NCBI GenBank assembly: GCA_002966495.1
Contig: CP016490.1
Coordinates: 3,224,001-3,288,000, forward strand
Source of the DNA: Halomonas sp. GFAJ-1
Lineage (GTDB): Bacteria > Pseudomonadota > Gammaproteobacteria > Pseudomonadales > Halomonadaceae
Direction: 5' to 3'
DNA length: 64,000 bases
The notes beneath the pieces are model-generated. The model was not told where the DNA came from, did no database searches, and worked only from the letters and a program-made list of their open reading frames with translations. Each line of letters opens with the position of its first letter. The stretch's first letter is position 1. The translations under genes were made by a program, and so were the position numbers. Of this stretch, positions 48,186-55,989 are shown in pieces.

Positions 48186-49373
48186 ATGAGCAATGCCACC
48201 GAGGTTGTATTTTTATCTGCTACCCGCACACCCATGGGCGGCATGATGGGTAGCCTATCAAGTATGACGGCCCCAGAGCTTGCGGCAGTGGCGATACGAG
48301 CCGCCATAGAACGAGCAGGCATCGAAGCATCCGCTATCGAAGAGGGCATCATGGGGTGTGTACTGCCCGCCGGTGTAAAACAAGGGCCAGCCCGCCAAGC
48401 CATGCGACAGGCCGGCATTCCCGACGCTAATGGCGCAACCACTATCAATAAACTATGTGGTTCTGGCATGAAAGCCACCATGCTAGCCCACGATTTGATC
48501 AAAGCGGGCACCGGAGAAGTGCTTCTAGCAGGCGGCATGGAGTCCATGTCCAACGCCCCCCACGTACTTACTAAAGCGCGTGGCGGTTACCGTTTAGGGC
48601 ATGGCGAACTAAAAGATCACATGTTCCTGGATGGCCTAGAAGATGCCGAAACCGGCAAATTGATGGGCGTTTTCGCCCAGGATGTGGCAACTGAGCGCGG
48701 CTACACCCGCGAACGGTTAGATGATTTCGCGATTGCCTCTCTTGAACGTGCAATGGACGCCACCAACAGTGGCCACTTAAATGCCGAAATGGCACCGGTC
48801 ACAGTAACCACCCGCCAAGGTGAAACGCTGGTCGAGCATGACGAACAGCCCTTCCAAGCCAAGCTGGATAAAATCCGCCAGCTGCGCCCAGCGTTTGCCA
48901 AAGACGGCACCATTACTGCCGCCAACGCCAGCTCAATTTCCGACGGCGCATCAGCCCTTATTTTGGCCAGCCACGAAGCCGCTAAGCGCCATGGCGTGAA
49001 GCCGCTGGCTAAAATGCTCGGCCATACCACCCACTCCCGCCACCCAAGCGAATTTACCATTGCGCCAGTAGGGGCGATTGAAAAGCTGATGAAAAAGCTT
49101 GGCTGGGGCGTTAACGACGTTGATCTCTTTGAGATTAACGAAGCATTCGCGGTCGTTACGCTGATGGCCATGGATGACCTTGGTTTGCCTCACGATAAAG
49201 TAAATGTGTTTGGAGGCGCTTGCGCCCAGGGGCATCCGATTGGCTCAACAGGTTCACGCGTGATTGCAACGCTTATCCACGCCCTACACACGAAGGGCGG
49301 CAAACGCGGCATTGCCAGCCTTTGCATTGGCGGTGGCGAAGCCACAGCGGTTGCTGTTGAGCTGATCGACTAA
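48186..49373 (+). CDS. Acetyl-CoA C-acetyltransferase (thiolase)
   Basis: 395-residue thiolase, the third in the window. The nucleophile is C91 in INKLCGSGMK; NEAFAVV, GGACAQGHPIGSTGS and CIGGGEAT complete the site. The form is that of biosynthetic/degradative acetyl-CoA acetyltransferases. Start at 48186 from AGGAG plus the usual MSNATEVVFLSATRTPMG beginning. Divergent from the TetR gene across a 125-base gap, which suggests control by that regulator. Confidence 0.9.
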   Translation: MSNATEVVFLSATRTPMGGMMGSLSSMTAPELAAVAIRAAIERAGIEASAIEEGIMGCVLPAGVKQGPARQAMRQAGIPDANGATTINKLCGSGMKATMLAHDLIKAGTGEVLLAGGMESMSNAPHVLTKARGGYRLGHGELKDHMFLDGLEDAETGKLMGVFAQDVATERGYTRERLDDFAIASLERAMDATNSGHLNAEMAPVTVTTRQGETLVEHDEQPFQAKLDKIRQLRPAFAKDGTITAANASSISDGASALILASHEAAKRHGVKPLAKMLGHTTHSRHPSEFTIAPVGAIEKLMKKLGWGVNDVDLFEINEAFAVVTLMAMDDLGLPHDKVNVFGGACAQGHPIGSTGSRVIATLIHALHTKGGKRGIASLCIGGGEATAVAVELID

Positions 49374-49381
49374 GCCCGTAT

Positions 49382-49409
49382 GCGTGGTGCGCTACTCAGC
49401 GCGCCACGC
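49382..49409 (+). terminator. Hairpin after the thiolase gene
   Basis: GCGTGGTGCGCT (49382-49393) and AGCGCGCCACGC (49398-49409) form a 12-bp stem (one T-G pair) with a 4-base loop, 8 bases after the stop. The tract after it is only moderately T-rich. Confidence 0.5.
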
Positions 49410-49486
49410 TATCATTAAGTTAATGCCAGATATCGACGTTTCGTTCACTACTTGTTCACTACGGGTAAGCGGTATTAGGAGGCTAT

Positions 49487-50293
49487 ATGTTCCCTCATGT
49501 CATGATTGCCATGGACTTTTCACCCGCTTGGCCGCTTTTAGAACAACGCTTAATTCGCCTGCGCTCCAAAGGTGTTAAGCGCGTTAGTCTTGTTCATATT
49601 ATTAGCCCCAAAAGTGCAACGCCCTCTACGGAGCAAAATATTGAACAACTTTACGCACAGCTACTTGTTCACGCCCAGCCGCTCAACGATTTAGGCCTGG
49701 ACATCACGTATCATGTAGACGCTGGTAAGCCCAGCGAGCTGCTGGCGGACTACGCCGAACACCATGACGTGGACTTAATTCTCATTGGCTGCCAAGGACA
49801 AGGACGCTGGCAAGAAATGTTACTTGGCAGCACTGCACTTAACCTCGCCCACCTCACTCGCGTACCGCTATGGCTAGAGCCAGTCACTAACGTAAAGCAT
49901 GGCAGCAGCTATACGACGGTCGTGCTCGCCACGGATATGTCTGCCGCAGCGAGTAAAGCCGAACGCCTTTTTCATAGTTTGGCACTCCACTTTCAGCATC
50001 GCGTTGCCATTATCGCTGAAAGTCTACTCGAAACCGATGGGTACGGATTTGAAGAGGCGCAGCTACACCTAACCGCTCTGGCAGCTCGCATCCCCAAACT
50101 TGATACCGTCATTGTTGCTGGCGAGTTTAAACAGGCCATCATTAACGAGGCCAACGCTTGGCATGCTGATCTCATTATCGTGGGTCAACAGGGTCATAGC
50201 CGGTTACGTGAACGTCTGCTAGGCAGCACCGCTAAGGCACTGCTAGAAGGCGCTGCTTGCCCCGTGATTCTGGTACCTTCCCAGCCTACTTAA
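49487..50293 (+). CDS. Tandem universal stress protein (two UspA domains)
   Basis: 268 residues with two UspA domains. The first (about 1-140) begins FPHVMIAMDFSPAW and keeps a modified ATP motif, LIGCQGQGRWQEMLLGSTA. The second (about 142-268) begins YTTVVLATDMSAAAS and ends with IIVGQQGHSRLRERLLGSTA. AGGAGG precedes the ATG. Tandem Usp proteins often sit near stress-response loci. It lies just ahead of the arsenic genes but has no clear link to them. Confidence 0.9.
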   Translation: MFPHVMIAMDFSPAWPLLEQRLIRLRSKGVKRVSLVHIISPKSATPSTEQNIEQLYAQLLVHAQPLNDLGLDITYHVDAGKPSELLADYAEHHDVDLILIGCQGQGRWQEMLLGSTALNLAHLTRVPLWLEPVTNVKHGSSYTTVVLATDMSAAASKAERLFHSLALHFQHRVAIIAESLLETDGYGFEEAQLHLTALAARIPKLDTVIVAGEFKQAIINEANAWHADLIIVGQQGHSRLRERLLGSTAKALLEGAACPVILVPSQPT

Positions 50294-50411
50294 GCATAAC
50301 ACTGCTACCCCCCAGCAATTGCGAGCCGCCTAGTCCTTTAGTGTTCCTAGCCACATAAGGCGCAGTCGACACGGCGGCTTGTTAATCGAGTCTTTTTGGT
50401 CGACTATCAAT

Positions 50412-50427
50412 ATATGGTAAATCATAT
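50412..50427. promoter_or_regulatory. Candidate ArsR-type operator upstream of arsH
   Basis: ATATG-GTAAAT-CATAT, extended outward by two further paired bases on each side, lies 43 bases before the arsH start. The same ATATG/CATAT pair is found before the permease and GAPDH genes at nearly the same distance. ArsR/SmtB-type repressors are known to bind A/T-rich imperfect repeats of this kind. Confidence 0.6.
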
Positions 50428-50470
50428 ATCATAGAGACTAATGAATACATTGGCCTAACTAGGAGCTTCT

Positions 50471-51190
50471 ATGACTTTGCTAAATGATTTACCTAACGTA
50501 GCCCCCAACATCTTCACTGTGCCTAACCATGAAACGCTGATGCTTCCGCCTAGCGACCAGCCAGCACCAAAGATTTTGCTGCTTTACGGCTCTCTGCGTG
50601 AACGCTCTTTCAGCCGATTAGCCGTTGCAGAAGCCGCTAGACTACTCAATGCAATGGGAGCTGACACAACGATTTTTGACCCACGCGGTTTACCCTTGCC
50701 CGATGCGGAAGATGCAAGCCACCCTAAAGTGGATGAGCTGCGTACACTGGCGCAGTGGGCCGATGGCATGGTGTGGTGCTCACCTGAACGCCACGGCGCG
50801 ATGACCGGCATTATGAAAGCACAAATTGACTGGATTCCTCTGGCACTAGGCGGCGTTCGCCCTACTCAGGGTAAAACCCTTGCCGTGATGCAAGTGTGCG
50901 GCGGCTCCCAGTCATTCAACACGGTAAATCAGCTGCGTATTTTAGGCCGCTGGATGCGCATGGTGACGATTCCCAACCAGTCGTCAGTGCCCAAAGCTTT
51001 TATGGAGTTCGACGACAACGGCCGAATGAAACCTTCGCCGTTTTATGACCGCATTGTGGATGTCATGGAAGAACTGGTGAAATTCACCCTGCTGGTTCGT
51101 GAGCGCAGTGATCTGCTAACCGACCGCTACTCTGAACGTAAAGAGAGCGCCGAAGACGTCTCCAAGCGCGTCAACCAACGCGCCATTTAA
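50471..51190 (+). CDS. arsH: ArsH, NADPH-dependent FMN oxidoreductase of arsenic resistance
   Basis: 239-residue ArsH flavoprotein; family members reduce FMN with NADPH and can oxidise trivalent organoarsenicals. Signatures: ILLLYGSLRERSFSRLAVAEAARLL (FMN phosphate loop), WCSPERHGAMTGIMKAQIDWIPL, and a C-terminal RSDLLTDRYSERKE tail. AGGAG precedes the ATG. It is first in the arsH-acr3-reductase unit, downstream of the candidate operator. Confidence 0.95.
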   Translation: MTLLNDLPNVAPNIFTVPNHETLMLPPSDQPAPKILLLYGSLRERSFSRLAVAEAARLLNAMGADTTIFDPRGLPLPDAEDASHPKVDELRTLAQWADGMVWCSPERHGAMTGIMKAQIDWIPLALGGVRPTQGKTLAVMQVCGGSQSFNTVNQLRILGRWMRMVTIPNQSSVPKAFMEFDDNGRMKPSPFYDRIVDVMEELVKFTLLVRERSDLLTDRYSERKESAEDVSKRVNQRAI

Positions 51191-51205
51191 TCAGGGAGTG
51201 ATTTT

Positions 51206-52273
51206 ATGACAACCCAGAACAACGCCTCCCCCTCTAGCGCCGATATGGGGCTATTTGAACGCTACCTTTCCATATGGGTAGCGATTGCCATTGTCGCTGG
51301 AATTGCACTTGGGCAGTTCGCCCCTGCCGTACCAGAGGTGCTATCACGGTTTGAGTATGCCCAGGTCTCTATACCCATTGCGGTATTAATCTGGGCGATG
51401 ATTTTCCCCATGATGGCGCAGATTGACTTCAGTGCTATCGCAGGGGTACGCCGCCAGCCAAAAGGCCTGACCATTACCACCACGGTCAACTGGCTGATCA
51501 AGCCGTTTACGATGTTTGCGCTTGCATGGCTATTTTTCATGGTGATATTCAAGCCCTTCATTCCTGAAGAGCTGGCCAGCCAATATCTAGCGGGCGCCAT
51601 ACTTCTGGGGGCAGCGCCTTGTACAGCGATGGTATTTGTATGGAGCTACCTAACCCGAGGTGACGCGGCCTACACCCTTGTTCAAGTGGCGTTGAATGAC
51701 TTGATTATGCTGTTTGCCTTTGCACCGCTGGTGGTTTTTTTACTCGGCATTTCGAACATCCAGGTACCTTGGGACACGGTTATTTTATCCGTGGTGCTGT
51801 ACATCGTGATTCCGCTTGCGGCGGGCTATTTCACCCGTAAAACACTGATCGCGAAGTATGGCACTGAATGGTACGACAACGTGTTTATGAAACGTGTCGG
51901 CCCCATTACGCCGATTGGGTTGATTATCACGCTGGTGCTACTCTTCGCCTTCCAGGGCGAAGTGATTCTGAACAATCCGCTGCATATCGTATTGATCGCC
52001 ATTCCGCTGATTATTCAAACGTTTTTAATCTTCTTTATCGCCTATGGCTGGGCCAAAGCGTGGCGCGTGCCGCATAACATCGCGGCCCCCGGCGCCATGA
52101 TCGGTGCCAGCAACTTTTTTGAATTGGCGGTCGCAGCAGCCATTGCGCTGTTTGGCCTACAGTCAGGTGCCGCGCTCGCTACAGTCGTTGGTGTCCTCGT
52201 CGAAGTACCGCTGATGCTCGCGCTGGTGCGCATTGCTAACAAAACCCGCCAGCATTTTCCCGAAAACACATAA
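51206..52273 (+). CDS. acr3: Acr3-family arsenite efflux permease
   Basis: 355-residue inner-membrane protein with ten predicted hydrophobic segments, the Acr3 (BASS superfamily) arsenite exporter. The essential transport cysteine is C139 in LLGAAPCTAMVFVWS, and GAMIGASNFFELAVAAAIALFG in a late helix is typical. It starts 15 bases after arsH with GGGAG upstream. Acr3 extrudes arsenite using the proton motive force. Confidence 0.95.
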   Translation: MTTQNNASPSSADMGLFERYLSIWVAIAIVAGIALGQFAPAVPEVLSRFEYAQVSIPIAVLIWAMIFPMMAQIDFSAIAGVRRQPKGLTITTTVNWLIKPFTMFALAWLFFMVIFKPFIPEELASQYLAGAILLGAAPCTAMVFVWSYLTRGDAAYTLVQVALNDLIMLFAFAPLVVFLLGISNIQVPWDTVILSVVLYIVIPLAAGYFTRKTLIAKYGTEWYDNVFMKRVGPITPIGLIITLVLLFAFQGEVILNNPLHIVLIAIPLIIQTFLIFFIAYGWAKAWRVPHNIAAPGAMIGASNFFELAVAAAIALFGLQSGAALATVVGVLVEVPLMLALVRIANKTRQHFPENT

Positions 52274-52288
52274 CAAGGAGCGTTACCT

Positions 52289-52948
52289 ATGGCGCATTAT
52301 CTTATTTTTCTTGGCTCAACACGCACTTCTACGCCGCCTGCCCCTGCTCGCTTAGGCGAACGGGTAGCAAAAGCCTGTGAGCGTTTGCTCTCTTCACTGC
52401 CTGATACCACGGCAGAAATTATTGATCCGCTGACACTATCGCTACCCGCAGCATTCAAGCCGCATTTTGCCTATGCAAAAAAAGAGGTTCCCGATGACCT
52501 CGAAGCCCTTGCCGGCAAAATTGAACAAGCCGATGGCTACGTGATGATCAGCCCAGAATATAATCACTCCATGAGCCCGGCGCTGAGCCATTTACTAAAT
52601 CATTTTGGCGCGTCCCTGTTTGCGTTTAAGCCCAGCGCCATCGTCACTTACTCCATGGGGCAATGGGGAGGCGCACGCGCTGCAGTGGGTATGCGCACCT
52701 TTCTATCGGAATTGGGTTGTTTACCCGTATCTGCAATGATCCATATCCCTAAAGCGCAAGAAGCGCTGAATGACGATGGGCAATTTGCTCAGGAACAGGA
52801 ACGCTGGGAAAGTTATTTTGGCCGTACATTGGGGCAATTAACCTGGTGGGCAGACGCAGCCAAAGCGCACAAAGCCGAACAAGACCCCAAAACGCTATCA
52901 CCAGCGTTTAAACAATCGCCTGCTCAGCGCAATGCCCCGCGGGACTAG
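52289..52948 (+). CDS. NADPH-dependent FMN reductase family protein
   Basis: 219-residue flavodoxin-like reductase: LIFLGSTRTS at the start (phosphate loop) and VMISPEYNHSMSPALSHLLNHF, the family's FMN-binding motif. It starts 15 bases after acr3 with AAGGAG upstream, so it is the third gene of the arsenic operon. It is distinct from ArsH and has a longer C-terminal tail. It may supply reduced flavin or act on thiol-arsenic conjugates; neither is shown. Confidence 0.87.
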   Translation: MAHYLIFLGSTRTSTPPAPARLGERVAKACERLLSSLPDTTAEIIDPLTLSLPAAFKPHFAYAKKEVPDDLEALAGKIEQADGYVMISPEYNHSMSPALSHLLNHFGASLFAFKPSAIVTYSMGQWGGARAAVGMRTFLSELGCLPVSAMIHIPKAQEALNDDGQFAQEQERWESYFGRTLGQLTWWADAAKAHKAEQDPKTLSPAFKQSPAQRNAPRD

Positions 52949-52961
52949 TACGCTTAACAAC

Positions 52962-52997
52962 GGCCTATTGGCAACTATAAATCCCAGTAGGCCTTAA
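52962..52997 (+). terminator. Probable terminator of the arsH operon
   Basis: GGCCTATTGG (52962-52971) pairs with CCAGTAGGCC (52984-52993) with one T-G pair and is followed by TTAATAA. It lies 13 bases after the reductase stop and 20 bases before the IS element. Confidence 0.55.
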
Positions 52998-53011
52998 TAA
53001 ACGCGCTCAGA

Positions 53012-53865
53012 CTAGGTTTTGTACGAAAAGTTGGCTCGCAAGCAACGGTCGATGCACGCCACGAATACCATCGCCTTAAAGCTACTTGCCAGCTTTTCAT
53101 AGCGTGTGGCGATCCGGCGACATTCTTTAAGCCAGCTAAAGCAGCGTTCTATCACATTCCGTTGCCGATATTTCGGTTTATCGAACCGTCTAGGTAGCCC
53201 AGGCCGGGTTCTTCGGTGCATATTGCGCTGAGCAATCACGGGTTTCATGCCGTGCCTGTCGCAATAATGACGCAGCTCATCGCTGTCGTATCCTTTGTCA
53301 GCCACCACATAGCGACTACGTTTGCGAGGACGCCCGACGCCACCTGGTAGATGAATGCTCTCTAATGTCGCAACGAAGTGACGAGAATCTGCCTCTTGAC
53401 CAGGAGACAGTGTGAACGCCAGTGGCCAGCCATGACGATCACAAACCAAATGAATTTTGGTTGTTAAACCGCCGCGGCTACGGCCGAGCGCGTGGTCTAG
53501 CGGTTCTGTTGAACCCCCTTTTTACCGCCTCCAGCGGCAGCGCGTGTGGCTCGCACGGAAGTGGCATCGATCATCCACGTGTCTAGATCCATAAGCCCAT
53601 CTTCACGTAACTTAAGCTGCAAGCGAGAAAGTACCGCTTCAAAGGTGCCGTCATCACGCCACTTGCGGAACCGGTCATAAACCGTCGACCAAGGACCATA
53701 TCGCTCGGGTAAATCACGCCATTTAGCACCAGAGCACAGTACCCAGAAGACACCATTGAGCATTTTCCGGTCATCCCGCCTGGGTCTGCCCATGGTTTGA
53801 GGAGGAGCCACGATATCTTCGATCTGTGCCCAGCCGTCATCAGAAATCTCGTAACGTCCGACCAT
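53012..53865 (-). CDS. IS5-family transposase in two frames (-1 programmed frameshift likely)
   Basis: DDE transposase split into an N-terminal part (53497-53865, MVGRYEISDDGWAQIEDIV, ending VQQNR) and a C-terminal part in the -1 frame (to 53012). A heptamer A-AAG-GGG at the end of the first part fits the X-XXY-YYZ slippery pattern, and the join gives the usual GSTEPLDHALGRSRGGLTTK sequence. Catalytic aspartates lie in WMIDATSVRA and VVADKGYDSD, and the glutamate in RNVIERCFSWLKECRR. Stop codon TAG is completed by target DNA outside the element. IS427-group features. Confidence 0.88.
53015..53030 (+). repeat. Left terminal inverted repeat of the IS
   Basis: GGTTTTGTACGAAAAG, the exact reverse complement of the right end. 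The flanking TA belongs to the target. Confidence 0.92.
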
Positions 53866-53912
53866 TGTTTTCCCCTATGCTGCTTTTGCATAGGTAAAGT
53901 TAGCAGATAAGG

Positions 53913-53928
53913 CTTTTCGTACAAAACC
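53913..53928 (-). repeat. Right terminal inverted repeat of the IS
   Basis: CTTTTCGTACAAAACC, the exact reverse complement of the left end, followed by the second TA copy. Confidence 0.92.
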
Positions 53929-53951
53929 TAAAACAACGTGCGGGGTGAGCC

Positions 53952-54239
53952 ATGAAGGATGTCATTGATATCGATAGCAACGCCGCCGACTTCATCAAAC
54001 AACAAGGCGGCGTCGTCACCGTCCGCCTTTCCCCTCGCCACGGCTGCTGCGGTGGCCTCGCAAACCTGGCGGTGGCTGAAACGCGGCGGCCAGATGATGT
54101 CCATGACTATCAGCACCATACTCAAGATGGTATTTCGATCTATATTGCCCCCGAACTGGCTGCTCAGGGACTGCGCATTGGTGTCGAAGGCTGGTGGAAG
54201 TTGCGCCACCTGTATGTGGATGGTGTCGCTATTCAATAA
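53952..54239 (+). CDS. Small Cys-Cys motif protein (CC/Se-motif-like)
   Basis: 95 residues. The N-terminal half (DSNAADFIKQQGGVVTVRL) leads to a vicinal pair, C32-C33, in PRHGCCGGLAN. This looks like the small family annotated as CC/Se motif (seleno)proteins, where the motif may be Cys-Cys or Cys-Sec; here both are Cys codons. Vicinal thiols suit arsenite or other soft-metal binding. It sits 100 bases ahead of the DUF318 permease. The IS lies just upstream, so its native promoter is probably lost or replaced. Function is inference. Confidence 0.75.
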   Translation: MKDVIDIDSNAADFIKQQGGVVTVRLSPRHGCCGGLANLAVAETRRPDDVHDYQHHTQDGISIYIAPELAAQGLRIGVEGWWKLRHLYVDGVAIQ

Positions 54240-54280
54240 GCTTGCAGCATTACGCTATCAGCCAAACTAATTTGGACAAC

Positions 54281-54298
54281 ATATGCACATCCACATAT
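54281..54298. promoter_or_regulatory. Candidate ArsR-type operator upstream of the permease
   Basis: ATATG-CACATCCA-CATAT lies 41 bases before the permease ATG. It has the same arms and spacer length (8) as the site before the GAPDH gene, and the same distance to the start codon. A/T-rich sequence (TATTATAAG) directly downstream could be the -10. Confidence 0.55.
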
Positions 54299-54339
54299 TA
54301 TTATAAGAATATTCTTTTCAGACCTATGCGAGGTACCAC

Positions 54340-55689
54340 ATGCCGGAACCTAGCTCTCCATTACCTTCCTTTGCCGGCCGCCTGCTTTACCTCGCCAAGG
54401 AGAACCCCCATCAAGTGCGCTGGCTTGCAGCTGTCGTAGGAATTTTCCTGCTGATCTACTTCCTGCCCGCCGGAACAGCTCGCTTCGATAATGCCGTGCT
54501 GGAGGGAGTCCGGCTGACACACTGGTATGCGCAAGAGCACGTCATTCTCTGCCTACTGCCGGCTTTTCTGATCGCTGGTGCAATGGCAGCCTACCTAAGC
54601 GAAGGCGCCGTGATGCGCTACCTGGGACCAAACGCCTCCAAACCGGTCGCCTTTGGTATGGCCTCGGTTTCTGGCACGCTACTGGCCGTTTGCTCTTGCA
54701 CCGTACTGCCGCTTTTTGGGGGTATTTATCGCCGAGGCGCAGGCCTGGGGCCTGCCATTGCTTTTCTCTATTCAGGGCCCGCTATCAACATTATGGCGAT
54801 TGTCGTGACCGCCAAAGTGCTGGGCTTTGAGCTGGGGTTAGCCAGGGCCATCGGCGCGATTATATTCGCCGTGGTCATTGGCGTCATCATGCACCTTATG
54901 TACCGTCGTGAAGAGCAGGCTCGTGTAACCAAAAACAGCCGCGGCTTCAGCGGTGAACTTTCCCGCCCCCTAGGCCAAATCGGCGTATTTTTTGGACTCA
55001 TGGTGGGCATTTTGGTATTCGCCAACTGGGCTGCAGCCGACAGCGCTGCCTGGATGACCATTTATGCCTACAAGTGGCATATCACTGCCTTACTCTCCGG
55101 ACTTTTCGCTCTGCTACTGATTCGCCGCTGGAACTGGCCGCTACACCAAGTAGCGGTGTTGGCAAGTGCCGTCGCCGCCGCTGCTTTACTAGTGCCAAGC
55201 GTGCCTGAGCTGGCGTTCGTGACCGGTATTATTGGCCTTATGCTGATTGCCACCCTGCGTGACGAAGACCGCGAGTGGGCAGAGCAGAGCTGGGAATTCA
55301 CCAAACTGATTGTGCCACTGCTGCTGGTTGGGGTATTTGTGGCTGGGCTGTTACTAGGCCGCCCAGGAGAAGAAGGCCTGATTCCCTCAGAATGGGTAGT
55401 CCTGGCGGTAGGTGATAACGGCTTACGCTCGACCTTTCTCGCCTCGCTGTTGGGCGGCTTTATGTATTTCTCGACCCTTACAGAAGTACCTATCGTCCAG
55501 GGGCTGATCGGGAACGGTATGGGCAAAGGGCCTGCGCTGGCACTGCTGTTGGCAGGACCAGCACTGTCGCTACCCAACATGCTAGTCATTCGAACTATTA
55601 TAGGCACGCAGAAAACCCTTGTTTACTGTGCACTTGTCGTCGTGATGGCAACATTTTCAGGTTATCTATACGGCCAGTTATGGCCTTGA
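54340..55689 (+). CDS. DUF318/ArsP-type permease
   Basis: 449-residue membrane protein with about ten to twelve hydrophobic segments, of the predicted permease family PF03773 that includes ArsP (efflux of trivalent organoarsenicals). The key stretch is LLAVCSCTVLPLFGGIYRRG with a Cys-Ser-Cys, and the second half repeats it in form (MYFSTLTEVPIVQGLIGNG), an internal duplication. It is longer than ArsP of Campylobacter (about 315 residues). GAGG precedes the ATG. Followed by a CxxC mini-thioredoxin 48 bases later. Confidence 0.87.
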   Translation: MPEPSSPLPSFAGRLLYLAKENPHQVRWLAAVVGIFLLIYFLPAGTARFDNAVLEGVRLTHWYAQEHVILCLLPAFLIAGAMAAYLSEGAVMRYLGPNASKPVAFGMASVSGTLLAVCSCTVLPLFGGIYRRGAGLGPAIAFLYSGPAINIMAIVVTAKVLGFELGLARAIGAIIFAVVIGVIMHLMYRREEQARVTKNSRGFSGELSRPLGQIGVFFGLMVGILVFANWAAADSAAWMTIYAYKWHITALLSGLFALLLIRRWNWPLHQVAVLASAVAAAALLVPSVPELAFVTGIIGLMLIATLRDEDREWAEQSWEFTKLIVPLLLVGVFVAGLLLGRPGEEGLIPSEWVVLAVGDNGLRSTFLASLLGGFMYFSTLTEVPIVQGLIGNGMGKGPALALLLAGPALSLPNMLVIRTIIGTQKTLVYCALVVVMATFSGYLYGQLWP

Positions 55690-55737
55690 GAAAAACTAAA
55701 TCTGTCTTTTTTGTTGTAAACCTAAAGGAGTGATTTT

Positions 55738-55971
55738 ATGAAACTCAAGATATACGGCAGCGGCTGCAAGAAGTGCCAGCAACTTACCGACAACGCAAAG
55801 CAAGCCGCCAATGCTCTCGGCCTAACGGTGGAAATCGAGAAAATTACTGATGTGAACGCCATTATTGATGAAGGCATCATGCGCACACCTGCGCTGGGAA
55901 TCGATGACGAGGTAGTGATCGAAGGTAAAGTAGCCAGCGTCGAGGAGATTCAGAAGCTACTCTCAGCATAA
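55738..55971 (+). CDS. Thioredoxin-like small redox protein (CKKC)
   Basis: 77-residue thioredoxin-fold protein of the MTH895/TM0996 type (redox-active disulfide protein 2). C10-KK-C13 is the active site in KIYGSGCKKCQQL; the cis-proline region is MRTPALGID. AAGGAG precedes the ATG. This protein type is often encoded beside DUF318 permeases, where it may hand reducing equivalents or a bound metal to the transporter. That role is inferred. Confidence 0.9.
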   Translation: MKLKIYGSGCKKCQQLTDNAKQAANALGLTVEIEKITDVNAIIDEGIMRTPALGIDDEVVIEGKVASVEEIQKLLSA

Positions 55972-55989
55972 GGCGTCGATGACACAGCC

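Larger units (their letters stand above)
53015..53928 (-). mobile_element. IS5-family (IS427-group-like) insertion sequence, 914 bp
   Basis: Perfect 16-bp terminal inverted repeats GGTTTTGTACGAAAAG (53015-53030) and CTTTTCGTACAAAACC (53913-53928), flanked on both sides by TA (53013-53014, 53929-53930), a 2-bp target duplication. It encodes one two-frame transposase and seems intact. It separates the arsH operon from the Cys-Cys/permease genes; its right end is 23 bases from the next ATG, so it has replaced the upstream region of that gene. Confidence 0.93.

Noticed and set aside
53928..54236. A 102-codon minus-strand frame opposite the Cys-Cys gene
   Set aside because: It is the antisense of a recognised small gene, runs into the IS terminal repeat and lacks a ribosome-binding site.
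55068..55607. A 179-codon minus-strand frame opposite the permease
   Set aside because: Ser/Thr/Pro-rich composition typical of the antisense of a membrane protein; no start signals.
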